From Verrucomicrobiota bacterium (GTDB taxonomy: Bacteria > Verrucomicrobiota > Verrucomicrobiia > Opitutales > Opitutaceae), in the NCBI GenBank assembly GCA_028293545.1, contig JAQGOP010000052.1, positions 124,001-188,000 of the forward strand: a stretch of DNA of 64,000 nt, in the 5' to 3' direction. Each line of letters opens with the position of its first letter. Position 1 is the stretch's first letter. The translations under genes and the position numbers were made by a program. The notes beneath the pieces were generated by a model. It worked only from the letters and a program-made list of their open reading frames with translations, did no database searches and was not told the origin of the DNA. Shown here piece after piece: positions 26,394 to 36,568 of this stretch.

Positions 26394-27647
26394 ATGGACA
26401 TCCAGCGACCCGACCAGACCAAAGCGAAACGAAAGAAACGCATCCTCATCGCCGTCATTTCGATTGTGGTTCTCGTCGCGATCTCCGTCGCCCTTGCTCG
26501 ACTCAAACCGGCTGCTCCGACCGTCGACAAGAACATCGTCTGGCAGGGCACCGTCCAACGCGGACAGATGCTTCGCCAAGTCCGTGGCCTCGGCACGCTC
26601 GTGCCGGAGGAAATCCGCTGGATCGCCGCGCGCACTTCCGGCCGCGTCGACAAAATCGTCCTCCGCCCCGGTGCCTCCGTCACTCCCGACAGCGTCATCC
26701 TCCTCCTCGCGAATCCCGACGTCGAACAAGCCGCCGCGAGCGCCGATTCGCAGCTGAAGGCCGCCGAAGCCGACCTCGTCGGGACGCGCGTCCAGCTCGA
26801 GAGCGGCATCCTCCTCGCCGAATCCACCGCCGCCAGCGCCCACGCCGATTCCGAACAGGCCAAGCTCAAGGCCGAGGTCAACGAGCAGCTTTTCAAGGAC
26901 GGCCTCGTTTCCGAAATCGACCTCCGCCTTTTCCGCGTCACCGCGCAGCAGCTCGCGACGCGCGACGCCATCGAACAAAAGCGTTATGCCTTCTCCAAGG
27001 ATTCCATTGCCCCGCAGCTCTCGGTCAAGGAAGCGGAAGTCGACCGCCTGCGCGGCCAGGCCAAGCTCCGCCACGACGAACTCGATGCCCTGACCGCCCG
27101 CGCCGGCATGAACGGCGTGCTCCAGCTGCTCCCCGTCGACGTCGGCTCCCAGATCCAACCCGGCATCAATCTCGCCCGCGTCGCCGATCCCGCGCGCCTC
27201 AAGGCGGAAATCCGCGTCGCGGAAACCCAGGCCAAGGATATCCTGATCGGCCAGGTCGCCGAAGTGGACACCCGCAACGGTGTCGTCGGTGGCCACGTTT
27301 CGCGCATCGATCCTTCGGTTCAAAATGGCACCGTCACCGTCGACGTGCTGGTCGACGGCCCTCTCCCGAAAGGCTCGCGCCCCGACCTTTCGGTCGACGG
27401 CACCATCGAGCTCGAGCGCCTCGACAACGTCGTCTATGTCAACCGCCCGGCCTTCGGCCAGGAGAACAGCCAGGTCGGCATCTTTAAGCTCGACCCCGAT
27501 GGTTCGGGCGCGACCCGCGTCCAGGTCAAGTTCGGCCGCAGTTCCGTCAACACCATCGAGGTGATCAGCGGTTTGGTCCCCGGCGACAAAGTCATCCTGT
27601 CGGACCTTTCCCAGTACGACTCCAACGAACGCATCCGGCTGAATTAA
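26394..27647 (+). CDS. HlyD/MacA-like periplasmic adaptor (membrane fusion protein)
   Basis: This 417-aa protein has an N-terminal membrane anchor (RILIAVISIVVLVAISVAL) after a basic cytoplasmic tail. A split biotinyl-lipoyl domain (RTSGRVDKIVLRPGASV ... GMNGVLQLLPVDVGSQIQPG) flanks a helical hairpin (SADSQLKAAEADL to RLRGQAKLRHDELD). Beta-barrel and membrane-proximal domains follow (LVPGDKVILSDLSQ). It should bridge the inner-membrane ABC permeases to the TolC-like factor encoded at 49272. It is the first gene of the efflux array, behind a sigma-54 promoter. Confidence 0.9.
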   Translation: MDIQRPDQTKAKRKKRILIAVISIVVLVAISVALARLKPAAPTVDKNIVWQGTVQRGQMLRQVRGLGTLVPEEIRWIAARTSGRVDKIVLRPGASVTPDSVILLLANPDVEQAAASADSQLKAAEADLVGTRVQLESGILLAESTAASAHADSEQAKLKAEVNEQLFKDGLVSEIDLRLFRVTAQQLATRDAIEQKRYAFSKDSIAPQLSVKEAEVDRLRGQAKLRHDELDALTARAGMNGVLQLLPVDVGSQIQPGINLARVADPARLKAEIRVAETQAKDILIGQVAEVDTRNGVVGGHVSRIDPSVQNGTVTVDVLVDGPLPKGSRPDLSVDGTIELERLDNVVYVNRPAFGQENSQVGIFKLDPDGSGATRVQVKFGRSSVNTIEVISGLVPGDKVILSDLSQYDSNERIRLN

Positions 27648-27943
27648 CGCGCGGATCACAACACGCTGTAACTTTCACCGCCTCCCGCGTGTTTCCAAGC
27701 TCTACCACCATCCACCACCACCGCAATTCGCCCGCCCCAGCGATGACTACCCACCAACCTTTCCGTGATCTCGCTCCTCATCATTCTCACTTCACTTGTA
27801 GTGCTCGTCGCCACCGAACCCGATCGTTCGGAAGAGTGACGACGCTCTGACCGGCAAGCCTTCACCACTCTTTTCCGCCCTGGAGCCCAACGCTCGCCGC
27901 CTTCCCTCCTTTCCCTCCCGTACCCCCAACCCATCCAACTCCC

Positions 27944-28639
27944 ATGTCCGAATCCCTCATCAAGCTCGAAGGCGTCACGAAAGTTTTCCTCACCGACGAA
28001 GTCGAAACCCACGCGTTGTCCGGCATCCACATGGACATCAAGAAGGGCGAGTACGTCTCGATCGCCGGCCCGTCCGGTTGCGGCAAGTCCACGCTGCTCT
28101 CGATCCTCGGCCTGCTCGATTCGCCGACCGACGGCTCGTACGTCCTCAACGGTCGCCCGGTCCAGGGCCTCTCGCTCCCTGAGCGCGCGCGCATCCGCAA
28201 CCGCGAGATCGGTTTCATTTTCCAGTCGTTCAACTTGATCGGCGACCTGACGGTGTTTGAAAACGTCGAGCTCCCGCTCACGTACCGCGGGATGCCCGCC
28301 GCCGAGCGCAAGGCCGCCGCCACCGAAGCCCTGGAGAAAGTCGGCATGGGCCACCGCGCGAAGCACCTTCCCTCCCAGCTCTCCGGCGGTCAGCAGCAGC
28401 GCGTCGCCGTCGCCCGCGCCCTCGCCGGCAAACCCGCGGTGCTCCTCGCCGACGAACCCACCGGTAACCTCGATTCGAAGAACGGCGACTCCGTCATGCA
28501 GCTCCTCGCCGAGCTCCACAAGGGTGGTGCCACGATCGTGATGGTCACCCACGACACGCGTTTCGCGCGTCACGCCGACCGCACCATCCACATCTTCGAC
28601 GGCCGCGTCGTGCAGGAACAAGTCGAGACCGCGCACTGA
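27944..28639 (+). CDS. MacB/LolD-type ABC transporter ATPase
   Basis: This 231-aa nucleotide-binding subunit has Walker [11 protein letters not shown]-loop FQSFNL, signature LSGGQQQR, Walker B VLLADEP with the family's TGNLD, and the H-loop VTHDTRFA. Length and motifs are those of MacB/LolD ATPases, which pair with FtsX-type permeases. It follows the adaptor after 296 bp of non-coding DNA and precedes six permease genes on the same strand, so it probably energises several of them. The 3' gap carries the first inverted heptad element. Confidence 0.93.
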   Translation: MSESLIKLEGVTKVFLTDEVETHALSGIHMDIKKGEYVSIAGPSGCGKSTLLSILGLLDSPTDGSYVLNGRPVQGLSLPERARIRNREIGFIFQSFNLIGDLTVFENVELPLTYRGMPAAERKAAATEALEKVGMGHRAKHLPSQLSGGQQQRVAVARALAGKPAVLLADEPTGNLDSKNGDSVMQLLAELHKGGATIVMVTHDTRFARHADRTIHIFDGRVVQEQVETAH

Positions 28640-28647
28640 ACGCGGCC

Positions 28648-28805
28648 GATTGCGGATACCGGATTGCGGATACCGGAAACCAAAACCGCCAATCTTCAAT
28701 TTCCCCGAGTCGCGAGCCGTCTGCTCCGTAGCTCCATCGCCCCGCGCGACCAAAATTTCCCGCCGAAATAAACTTTCCGGTTTCCGGTATCCGCAATCCG
28801 CAATT
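28648..28805 (+). repeat. inverted heptad-repeat element 1
   Basis: The left arm (28648-28681) is five 7-bp units such as CGGATAC, CGGATTG, CGGAAAC. The right arm (28777-28805) is their complement (CCGGTTTCCGGTATCCGCAA). It starts 8 bp after the ATPase stop and ends 8 bp before the next ATG. Confidence 0.75.
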
Positions 28806-28813
28806 CTCCCCCC

Positions 28814-31354
28814 ATGCTTTCCGACTTCAGATTCGCTTTTCGCACGCTGGGGAAGACTCCCGGCTTCACCGCCGTCGCAGTCATCACCCTCGCGCTGGCG
28901 ATCGGGATCAATTCCGCCGTCGTGGCCCTCCTCAACGGCCTGATCCTCCGGCCCGTCGTCCCGCTCCACCCCGAGCAGGTCGTGAATGTCTTCACTGCCC
29001 GCCAGGACGCGAATCGCGATTACCGCCAGTTTTCCTACGCCGAATTCGAAGCGTTGCGGAACGCCAGGGAGACGTTCACCGAGGTCGCCGCCGTGCAGTA
29101 TTCACTCGCGGGCGTCGGCCGTGACGATGGCGTGCGCCGCAGTTTCGCCTTCTTCACGTCGGATAATTTTTTCCCGATGATGGGCGTCACGCCGGCGCTC
29201 GGCCGTTTCTACAACGCGGAAGAATGCCGGCCCAATGCGAATCACCGGGTGGTGGTCACAAGTTATTCCTACTGGCAGCGCCTGGGCGGAAAGCCCGACT
29301 TCGTCGGCAGCACGTTGCGCGTGAACAACCAGCTCTTCACCGTCATCGGCGTCGCCCCCGAGAATTTTTCCGGAGTGAACGCGATCATCTCGCCGGACCT
29401 CTGGCTGCCGCTCGGGGTTTTCGCGCAGTTCGCGGGCTTCGATTCCCTGGCGATGCCGGATCTTACCAATCCAAAGAATTACACCCTCAATCTCACCGCT
29501 CGGATGGTTCCTGGCCTCACGCTGGCCGGGTTGAACGCGCGGCTTCCGGCCCTGTCGAACCGACTCACCGCGATCCAGCCCGCGGACGCCACCGGTACGC
29601 GGGAGCTGCAGGCGCAGGTTCCTTCGCGTTTCAGCATAAGCACCGAACCAGAAAATGCCTCCACGGGATTTCTGACCGTCGGACTTTTCAGCATGGCCGG
29701 CTGCGTCCTCCTCATCGCGAGCATCAATCTCGCCAACATGCTGCTCGCCCGCGGCGCTGCCCGCTCGAAGGAGATCGCCCTCCGTCTCGCCTTGGGCGCG
29801 ACCCGCTGGCGCGTGATTCGCCAGTTGCTCGCCGAGGGTTTGCTACTCGCCTTCGCCGGCGGCGCGCTCGGGCTGATTATCAGCGTCTGGGCCAACGACC
29901 TCTTGGTCCAATCGATCTCAGGCCTCTTCAGCTCGATGAATTTCTCGCTCGTCATCCACATGCGCCCCGACGCGGTGGTGCTCGCGGCCACGTTCCTTTT
30001 CTGCCTCGTCGCCACGTTGATGTTCTCGCTCGGGCCGGCCCTGCGCTCCTCGCGCGTCGACCTCGTTCACGATCTCAAACAACAGGGCGGCGAACCCACC
30101 GCGAACGGCCGCCTCAACCGATTCTTCGCTCCCCGCCACTGCCTGGTAATGGTGCAGATTGCGCTGTCGCTCACGTTGCTGTTCAGCGCCGGCCTTTTCC
30201 TGCGCGGCGCGATGAAGGCCAGCGGACTCGCTCTCGGATTCGAGCCCGCCGGCAACCTCGTCGTGGAAATGGATTATTCCCTCGGCGCCAGCAAACCGGA
30301 TGCCGCCAAGCAATCCCTCTTCGCCGTCATCGATCGCGCCCGCTCGCTCCCTGGCGTCCAAAGCGTCGGCGTCGGCACGCTGCTGCCGTACGGCAACATC
30401 ACCAACACTTCGCGCGTGATCCCCGCCAATGCCGCGCCGATTGGTGCAAAGGTTGATCCGAAGGCGCCCACTCCCGGCTTCAGCGGACTCTTCGCCGGCA
30501 CGACCGACGGCTACTTTGCGGCCATGGGCATTCCCTTGGTGCGAGGCCGCGACTTCACGCGCAACGAAGCTGCCGACAAAGCCGCGCCGCGCGTTGCGAT
30601 CGTTGATACGCGTCTTGCCCAGCAGCTGTTCCCAAAGGGCGACGCCTTGGGACAACATATCCGCTTCACGCAGCCCCCCGCCGATGGCTCGCCGTCGGAA
30701 ATGGAAATCGTGGGAATCTGTGCCGAACATCGCCACGATCCGATCGCCGCCAGGGAACGCGGCCGGCTCTACGTCCCCTACGCCCAGGCGCCCAACGCCG
30801 ACGTCTTCGTCCACGTCAAGCTTGCCACCCAGGACGCCCTCGCCACCGCGGCCGCCGTGAACCCGCTGCGGGCCGCTCTGCGCTCGCTCGATCCCGAACT
30901 CCCGGTGCTGCAGGTCACGCCCTACACAAATTTGGTGGATAAGAGCATTGGACTCTGGATCGTGCGGATCGGCGCCGTGCTCTTCGGAGTTTTCGGCGCC
31001 ATCGCCCTCCTGCTCGCCGTGGTGGGAGTTTACGGCGTGAAGGCATTCGCCGTTGCGCGTCGTACCCGCGAAATCGGGATTCGCATGGCGCTGGGCGCAT
31101 ATCCCGCCGACGTCTTCTCGTTGGTGATGAAGCAAGGCGTGCAGCAGACCGCTTTGGCGGTCCTGGCCGGCGTGGTCCTCTCGCTCGGCGTAGGGCGCCT
31201 CCTCGCCAACCTGCTCTTCGAAGTGAGCCCGACCGACCCATTCGCGATCCTCGCGAGCGCCGCACTGCTCACCGTCTCCGCCCTTGCCGCCTGCTATATC
31301 CCCGCCCGCCGCGCCATGCGCATCAGCCCGGTGGAGGCACTGCGCGCCGAGTAA
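28814..31354 (+). CDS. ABC transporter permease, double FtsX/MacB type (array member 1)
   Basis: This 846-aa protein has two tandem copies of a MacB-like periplasmic domain plus FtsX permease domain, the architecture of ADOP-type permeases. The first membrane helix lies in FRTLGKTPGFTAVAVITLAL. The first FtsX domain is around residues 290-400 (LARGAARSKEIALRLALGAT). The second lies at the C-terminus (RRTREIGIRMALGAYPADVF), and the protein ends ISPVEALRAE. About eight membrane helices are expected. It has no ATPase domain and must share the ATPase at 27944. The exported substrate is unknown; family members handle macrolides, peptides or lipoproteins. Confidence 0.88.
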   Translation: MLSDFRFAFRTLGKTPGFTAVAVITLALAIGINSAVVALLNGLILRPVVPLHPEQVVNVFTARQDANRDYRQFSYAEFEALRNARETFTEVAAVQYSLAGVGRDDGVRRSFAFFTSDNFFPMMGVTPALGRFYNAEECRPNANHRVVVTSYSYWQRLGGKPDFVGSTLRVNNQLFTVIGVAPENFSGVNAIISPDLWLPLGVFAQFAGFDSLAMPDLTNPKNYTLNLTARMVPGLTLAGLNARLPALSNRLTAIQPADATGTRELQAQVPSRFSISTEPENASTGFLTVGLFSMAGCVLLIASINLANMLLARGAARSKEIALRLALGATRWRVIRQLLAEGLLLAFAGGALGLIISVWANDLLVQSISGLFSSMNFSLVIHMRPDAVVLAATFLFCLVATLMFSLGPALRSSRVDLVHDLKQQGGEPTANGRLNRFFAPRHCLVMVQIALSLTLLFSAGLFLRGAMKASGLALGFEPAGNLVVEMDYSLGASKPDAAKQSLFAVIDRARSLPGVQSVGVGTLLPYGNITNTSRVIPANAAPIGAKVDPKAPTPGFSGLFAGTTDGYFAAMGIPLVRGRDFTRNEAADKAAPRVAIVDTRLAQQLFPKGDALGQHIRFTQPPADGSPSEMEIVGICAEHRHDPIAARERGRLYVPYAQAPNADVFVHVKLATQDALATAAAVNPLRAALRSLDPELPVLQVTPYTNLVDKSIGLWIVRIGAVLFGVFGAIALLLAVVGVYGVKAFAVARRTREIGIRMALGAYPADVFSLVMKQGVQQTALAVLAGVVLSLGVGRLLANLLFEVSPTDPFAILASAALLTVSALAACYIPARRAMRISPVEALRAE

Positions 31355-31355
31355 C

Positions 31356-31496
31356 GGCGGATTTCGGATTGCGAATTGCTGATTGAAAACGACCGAAACC
31401 GACACCTTCGCCCCTCTCTTCCCACCAACGCGACCCTCCCCTCGGATCGACCGCTGAAATTACAATCCGCAATCCGCAATCCGAAATCCGCAATTC
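31356..31496 (+). repeat. inverted heptad-repeat element 2
   Basis: The left arm starts 1 bp after the permease-1 stop (units CGGATTT, CGGATTG, CGAATTG, CTGATTG). The right arm (31463-31496) is the complement (CAATCCG repeats) and ends 8 bp before the permease-2 ATG. GATCGACCGCTGAAAT precedes the right arm, as in elements 3 and 4. Confidence 0.75.
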
Positions 31497-31504
31497 ACAC
31501 CGCC

Positions 31505-34021
31505 ATGTTCCTCCAAAATTTCACCCAGGACGTCCGCATCGGGCTGCGGGTCCTGATCAAGGAAAAGAGCTTCTGCGCCCTCGCCGCCGGTATCCTCGCC
31601 CTCGGCATCTGCGCCGTCACCACCCAGTTCGCCATCGTCAACGGTGTGCTCATCCGCGGGTTTTCCTTTCCCAATGCCGAGCGGCTCGTCGACGTCCTCC
31701 TCGTCGATCCCACGAATTTTACCCCGGCGAATTTCAACTCGCGGATCGCGACGATTGATTTCGATGAACTAAAGACCCAGCAGACCTCGTACGACGCCTT
31801 CGTCGCCTACCTCAACGGCTCCACCGTCAACCTCACCTACAACGGCGTGCCGCAACGCCTCCAGGGCGGCTATATCACCCACGATTTTTTCCGCGCCCTC
31901 GGCGTCACTCCCGCGCTCGGCCGCGACTTCCTGCCGGAAGACGACCGCCCCGGCATTAACAAGAATATCATCCTGAGCGACGCGATCTGGAAAAAAGATT
32001 TCGGCGGCAGCCCGTCCGTCATCGGCCAGGCCGTCCGCGTCAACGGCCGCGCCGGCACCGTCATCGGCGTCATGCCGCCGAGGTTTTCCTTCCCGGGCAA
32101 CGAACAGCTCTGGCTTCCCGTCAACACGGAGTTTCCCTCCCGCCCGCGCAATGACCGCAACGGCAACAGCGTCCAAATCATCGGGCGCCTGAAGCCCGGC
32201 GTGTCGATCGAGCAGGCCAACTCGGAGATGTCGACGCTCGCGCAGCGCTTCGCGAAAGCCTACCCGGAAAACAAACAGTACAGCATGGGGTGGGTCCGCC
32301 CGCTCATCCAATCCTTCACCGGGGTCCAGCTGACGCGCCTGTTGCTCCTCATGCTCGGCTTCTGCGTGGCCGTGCTGCTCATTGCATGTTTCAACGTGAT
32401 GAACATGCAGTTCGCGCGCGCGACGTTGCGCGCCAAGGAACTCGCCATCCGCTCCTCGCTCGGCGCCACCCGCAGCCGCCTCGTCGCGCAGATGCTCACG
32501 GAGAGCCTGCTGCTTTCCGCGATCGGCGCCGTCGTCGGCATCGCGCTCGCGATCTGGGCGACTGACTGGATCGACGCCACGCTCCGCGCCTCGGCCAATC
32601 CGCCGCCGTCCTGGATGGTGTTCAACGTCGACACCCCCGTCCTCGCCTTCGTCGTCGCGATCACGATGGCCTCCGCCCTCGTCTCCGGCTTGCTCCCCGC
32701 CCTGATGGCCTCGCGCTCGAGCGCGGGCGAAGTGCTCAAGGAATCCGGCCGCGGCAACACCGGCCGCGTGGTCGGCCTCGTGAGCCGCACTCTCGTTGTC
32801 CTCCAGATCCTTTTCACCTGCGTGCTCCTCATCATTTCGCTGCTGCAGGTGCAGTCGATCATCCGGCAGCAGCACATCGACTACGGCTACGACACGCACG
32901 GGATCCTCTCCGCGCGCATGGGCCTGATGGAAGGCGACTACGGCACGAACGAGTCGCGCGTGCTCTTTTTCGAGAAACTGCTTCGCGACCTGCGCACCAA
33001 TTCCGCGATCGAGTCCGTCGCGCTGACCAATCGCTTCCAGATGATTTTCTCCGGCAACGGCACGATCGAAATCGAAGGCAAGCAGTACAAGGACGACAAG
33101 GACCGGCCGAATGCGAATTTCGAAAACGTCACCGACGGATATTTCGCCACGCTCGGCCAGCGCCTGCTCGAGGGCCGCGATTTCACGATGGCCGACAACG
33201 ACGTCAAACTGCCGGTCGCCGTGGTCAATGCCACCTTCGCCCATCAACATTTTGGCAATGAAAGCCCGCTCGGCCGCCGTTTCCGCACGGTCGGGAATAA
33301 CGGCACGCTCTTCGATCCCTGGCGCACGATCATCGGCGTCGTGACCGACGTCCGGATGCTTCCGCCGTTCCCGAACCGCAACGACAACTCCGGCTATTAC
33401 GTTCCGTTCACGGCGAGCCTCTACGCTGACGGCAAGCCCGTGATCAACGGCCTCCAGTTCGGCACCGTCATCGTGAAGCAGCGCGGGTCGGTTTTGCCGG
33501 AAGCGTTCGGCCCGGCCCTCCGCGCCGCCGTCAACCGCGTCGATCCGAACCTTCCGCTGTATTTCGTCGCCACGCCCGCCACGAACCTCGCCGGCGTCGT
33601 CACCCAGAACAGCATCGTCGCGCTGATGTTCGGCCTCTTCGGGGGCGTGGCCGTGATCCTGGCGTCCGCGGGACTTTACGGCGTCACCTCGTTCGCGGTG
33701 AACCAGCGCACGCAGGAATTCGGCATCCGCATGGCGCTCGGCGCCGACCAGCGCAGCATCCTCGCGATGGTCATGTGGCAAGGCGCGTGGCAACTCGTGC
33801 TCGGGCTTGCGATCGGACTCGGCGGGCTGGCCTTGGCGATCACGCTCATCGGCGAAACCGATTTGTCCCAAATTCTCGGGCTTTTCCAGACGAGCCCGCG
33901 CGATCCCCTCACTTATATCGCCGTCGGCGCGCTCCTGACCGGCGTGTCATTCATCGCCACCCTGATCCCCGCCCGCCGAGCCACGCGAGTCGACCCGATG
34001 ATCGCGCTGAGAGCAGAATGA
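31505..34021 (+). CDS. ABC transporter permease, double FtsX/MacB type (array member 2)
   Basis: The ATG at 31505 (MFLQNFTQDVRIGLRVLIKE) gives 838 aa; the ORF track reads through the repeat element. The two-fold FtsX/MacB_PCD architecture is present, with the coupling segments ELAIRSSLGATRSRLVAQML and EFGIRMALGADQRSILAMV and the C-terminus VDPMIALRAE. It is the most divergent member at its N-terminus: it lacks the K-(S/T)-PGFT motif of the others and has KEKSFCALAAGILALGICAV in its place. That divergence suggests a different partner or substrate. Confidence 0.87.
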   Translation: MFLQNFTQDVRIGLRVLIKEKSFCALAAGILALGICAVTTQFAIVNGVLIRGFSFPNAERLVDVLLVDPTNFTPANFNSRIATIDFDELKTQQTSYDAFVAYLNGSTVNLTYNGVPQRLQGGYITHDFFRALGVTPALGRDFLPEDDRPGINKNIILSDAIWKKDFGGSPSVIGQAVRVNGRAGTVIGVMPPRFSFPGNEQLWLPVNTEFPSRPRNDRNGNSVQIIGRLKPGVSIEQANSEMSTLAQRFAKAYPENKQYSMGWVRPLIQSFTGVQLTRLLLLMLGFCVAVLLIACFNVMNMQFARATLRAKELAIRSSLGATRSRLVAQMLTESLLLSAIGAVVGIALAIWATDWIDATLRASANPPPSWMVFNVDTPVLAFVVAITMASALVSGLLPALMASRSSAGEVLKESGRGNTGRVVGLVSRTLVVLQILFTCVLLIISLLQVQSIIRQQHIDYGYDTHGILSARMGLMEGDYGTNESRVLFFEKLLRDLRTNSAIESVALTNRFQMIFSGNGTIEIEGKQYKDDKDRPNANFENVTDGYFATLGQRLLEGRDFTMADNDVKLPVAVVNATFAHQHFGNESPLGRRFRTVGNNGTLFDPWRTIIGVVTDVRMLPPFPNRNDNSGYYVPFTASLYADGKPVINGLQFGTVIVKQRGSVLPEAFGPALRAAVNRVDPNLPLYFVATPATNLAGVVTQNSIVALMFGLFGGVAVILASAGLYGVTSFAVNQRTQEFGIRMALGADQRSILAMVMWQGAWQLVLGLAIGLGGLALAITLIGETDLSQILGLFQTSPRDPLTYIAVGALLTGVSFIATLIPARRATRVDPMIALRAE

Positions 34022-34023
34022 GC

Positions 34024-34151
34024 CAATTGCGGATTTCGGATTACGAATTGCGGATTGAAAATCACCAGCGCCGACACCGCCCCAGTTTTTCATCACCTGA
34101 TCGACCGCTGAAATCCCGATCCGCAATCCGCAATTCGCAATCCGCAATTCC
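34024..34151 (+). repeat. inverted heptad-repeat element 3
   Basis: Left-arm units are CGGATTT, CGGATTA, CGAATTG, CGGATTG (34024-34058). The complementary right arm (34119-34151) abuts the permease-3 ATG. The arms enclose about 60 bases. Confidence 0.75.
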
Positions 34152-36566
34152 ATGCCCCTTCTTCGCCTCGCCTTCCGGTCGCTTCGCAAGACTCCCGGCT
34201 TCACGGTTGTCGCCATCCTGACGATTGCCGTCGGCATCGGCGCCAACACCGCGCTCTTTTCGGTTTTCAACCGGCTGGTGCTTCACCCGCTGTCCCTGCC
34301 GAATCCTTCGACGCTCGTCGCGATCTGGACCAACAATCCCGCGCTCAACTTCAACGCGCCCGCCGTGTCCTGGCCTCGCTTCGAGGAGCTTCGCCGCAAC
34401 AACCACGCCTTCAGTTCCGTCGCCGACAGCGCCTTCGATTCGTTCTCGATCACCGGCAACGGCGACCCGGAGCAGCTCACCGGCTTGCGTGTCACCGCGA
34501 ACTTCTTCACCACCCTCGGGATTGCGCCGGCACGTGGCCGCGGCTTTACCCCGGAGGAGGATCTCCCAAACGGTCCCAACGTCTGCATCCTGAGCCACGA
34601 ACTCTGGCAGACCCGTTTCGGCGGACGTGAATCCGTCGTCGGCGAAACCATCCAGCTCAATGGGCTTTCCTGGCAGGTCGTCGGCATTCTCCCTCCTCGC
34701 CTCAGCAATCCCTATTCGCAGACGCAGGTTTTTGTGCCGCGCGTTTTCGAGGTCAATTTCCTCACGCCCGTGCAGGTTCAGAATGGCGCGGGATATTCCC
34801 AACCGATCGCTCGGCTGAAGCCGGGCGTGTCAATCGAGCAGGCCACCGCGGATCTCGCGGCCCTCAGCCAGGGCTACGCCATCCAGTTCGCCACCAAGCT
34901 CGACGCCAACAACACCAGCGTCCCGCGCGATTTCGTCGAGGCCCTGGTCGGGCAGCTGCGACCCACGTTCTACACGCTCCTCGGCGCCGTCGCGTTTGTC
35001 CTTCTCATCGCCTGCGCCAACGTCGCCAGCCTCTTCCTCGGGCGGCTCGCTGCGCGCCACAAGGAAATCGCCCTCCGTCAATCGCTCGGGGCCACGCGCG
35101 GCGACGTTGTCCGCCAGTTTCTCACGGAGAGCCTCGTCTTCTCGGCGATCGCCGGCGGCCTCGGCGTCCTGCTGGCGCTGTGGACGCTCGCCGCCATCCA
35201 GTCGGCGGCCGGCGCGCTCCTGCCGCCGAACACCGTCCTGTCCCTCGACTGGACCGCCCTCGCGTTCACCGCCGCGGTGGCGCTCCTCAGCGGGATCTTC
35301 GTCGGGCTCGCACCCGCGATCCAGGCCTCGAAAACCAACCTCGTGGAAGTCCTCAAGGATGGCTCGCGCGGATCCTCGAGCGCCCAGGGTGGAAATTTCC
35401 GCTCGAGCCTCATCGTGACCGAAGTCGCGCTCTCCGTCGTCCTGCTCGTCGGCTCCGGGCTGCTCCTGATGAGTTTCCTCAAGTTGCAGCGCACGCCCCC
35501 GGGATTTGACGCCAAGGGCGTGGCCGGGGCGTTCGTCGGCATCCCCACCAGCCGGTACAAGACCAACCCCGAGCAAGCCCGCTATTTTTCCGCGGTGCTC
35601 GACCAGCTTCGCCTGGACCCACAGGTCAAGGAAGCCGCCGCCGCCCTCGGGCTTCCCGTCAATGGTTTTGGCTCCCGCTCACCTTACAGTGTCGGTGGCC
35701 GCCCGCTCCTCCCGCTCCCGCAGCGGCCGCTTGCCGGGTTCCAGATCGTGAGCGAGGATTATTTCCGCCTCATGCACATCACGCTGCGCGCAGGCCGCAC
35801 GTTCAGCCCGAACGACCGCGACGGCGCGCCCGGCGTGTGCATCGTGAATGATTCGTTCGCGAAACATATTTTCCCCGGGGAATCCGCGATCGGGAAAGTG
35901 CTGCTGCGCGGCAAGGACGCGGACATCAGAGTTGAAATCGTCGGGATCATCGCCGACGTCAAAAGCAACGGCATCAACGCGCCGGTGCCCGACGAAGTGT
36001 ACTACCCGATGTCGCAACTCGGGCGCCCGGGGATGACGGTGATCGCCCGCACGGACCTCGACGCGAATTCCCTCCAAGCGGCGATCCGCCACGCCGTCGC
36101 CGCCGTCGACAAGGACCAGCCGATCTCGTTTTTCCAAACGCTGGAAACCGCGGTCGCGCAGAGCCTCGGGGCGCAACGCGTGGTCGCGATGCTCACGGCG
36201 ATTTTTGCGGGTGTCGCGCTCGTGCTGGCCGCGGTCGGGCTCTACTCGGTGCTCGCGTATGCCGTGACGCAGCGCACCGCCGAGATCGGGATTCGCATGG
36301 CGCTCGGTTCGCCGCGTGGCGCGGTGACCGCCCTGATCATGCGCAGCGGACTCCGCCTCGTGGCCTTCGGGCTGTTCATTGGTCTCATCGGGGCCGCCGG
36401 CGTGGCGAAACTCATCCAGTCCTTGCTCTTCAACGTCGGCACGCTCGACCCGTTGATCTACGGCGGCGTCGCGCTGCTCTTCGCGTTCGTCGCCACCCTC
36501 GCCTGCCTGTTCCCCGCCCTCCGCGCCAGCCGGATCGATCCGCTGGTCGCGCTGAGAGCAGACTGA
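34152..36566 (+). CDS. ABC transporter permease, double FtsX/MacB type (array member 3)
   Basis: This 804-aa member has the N-terminal FRSLRKTPGFTVVAILTIAV helix. The first FtsX domain includes ARHKEIALRQSLGATRGDVV, the second TAEIGIRMALGSPRGAVTAL, and the end is IDPLVALRAD. The periplasmic MacB-like parts carry the usual GRGFTPEEDLP and NDSFAKHIFPGESAIGK motifs. The start ATG is directly after element 3, leaving almost no space for a ribosome-binding site outside the right arm of the hairpin, so translation may depend on hairpin melting. Confidence 0.88.
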   Translation: MPLLRLAFRSLRKTPGFTVVAILTIAVGIGANTALFSVFNRLVLHPLSLPNPSTLVAIWTNNPALNFNAPAVSWPRFEELRRNNHAFSSVADSAFDSFSITGNGDPEQLTGLRVTANFFTTLGIAPARGRGFTPEEDLPNGPNVCILSHELWQTRFGGRESVVGETIQLNGLSWQVVGILPPRLSNPYSQTQVFVPRVFEVNFLTPVQVQNGAGYSQPIARLKPGVSIEQATADLAALSQGYAIQFATKLDANNTSVPRDFVEALVGQLRPTFYTLLGAVAFVLLIACANVASLFLGRLAARHKEIALRQSLGATRGDVVRQFLTESLVFSAIAGGLGVLLALWTLAAIQSAAGALLPPNTVLSLDWTALAFTAAVALLSGIFVGLAPAIQASKTNLVEVLKDGSRGSSSAQGGNFRSSLIVTEVALSVVLLVGSGLLLMSFLKLQRTPPGFDAKGVAGAFVGIPTSRYKTNPEQARYFSAVLDQLRLDPQVKEAAAALGLPVNGFGSRSPYSVGGRPLLPLPQRPLAGFQIVSEDYFRLMHITLRAGRTFSPNDRDGAPGVCIVNDSFAKHIFPGESAIGKVLLRGKDADIRVEIVGIIADVKSNGINAPVPDEVYYPMSQLGRPGMTVIARTDLDANSLQAAIRHAVAAVDKDQPISFFQTLETAVAQSLGAQRVVAMLTAIFAGVALVLAAVGLYSVLAYAVTQRTAEIGIRMALGSPRGAVTALIMRSGLRLVAFGLFIGLIGAAGVAKLIQSLLFNVGTLDPLIYGGVALLFAFVATLACLFPALRASRIDPLVALRAD

Positions 36567-36568
36567 GC

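Noticed and set aside
27648-27943. A short ORF of about 35 codons between adaptor and ATPase
   Set aside because: No ribosome-binding site, no hydrophobic or conserved segment, and unusual codon use; the gap is left as non-coding.
31769-33871. Minus-strand ORF of 700 aa over permease 2, and similar long antisense ORFs over permeases 4 and 7
   Set aside because: They mirror the permease reading frames and have low-complexity composition.
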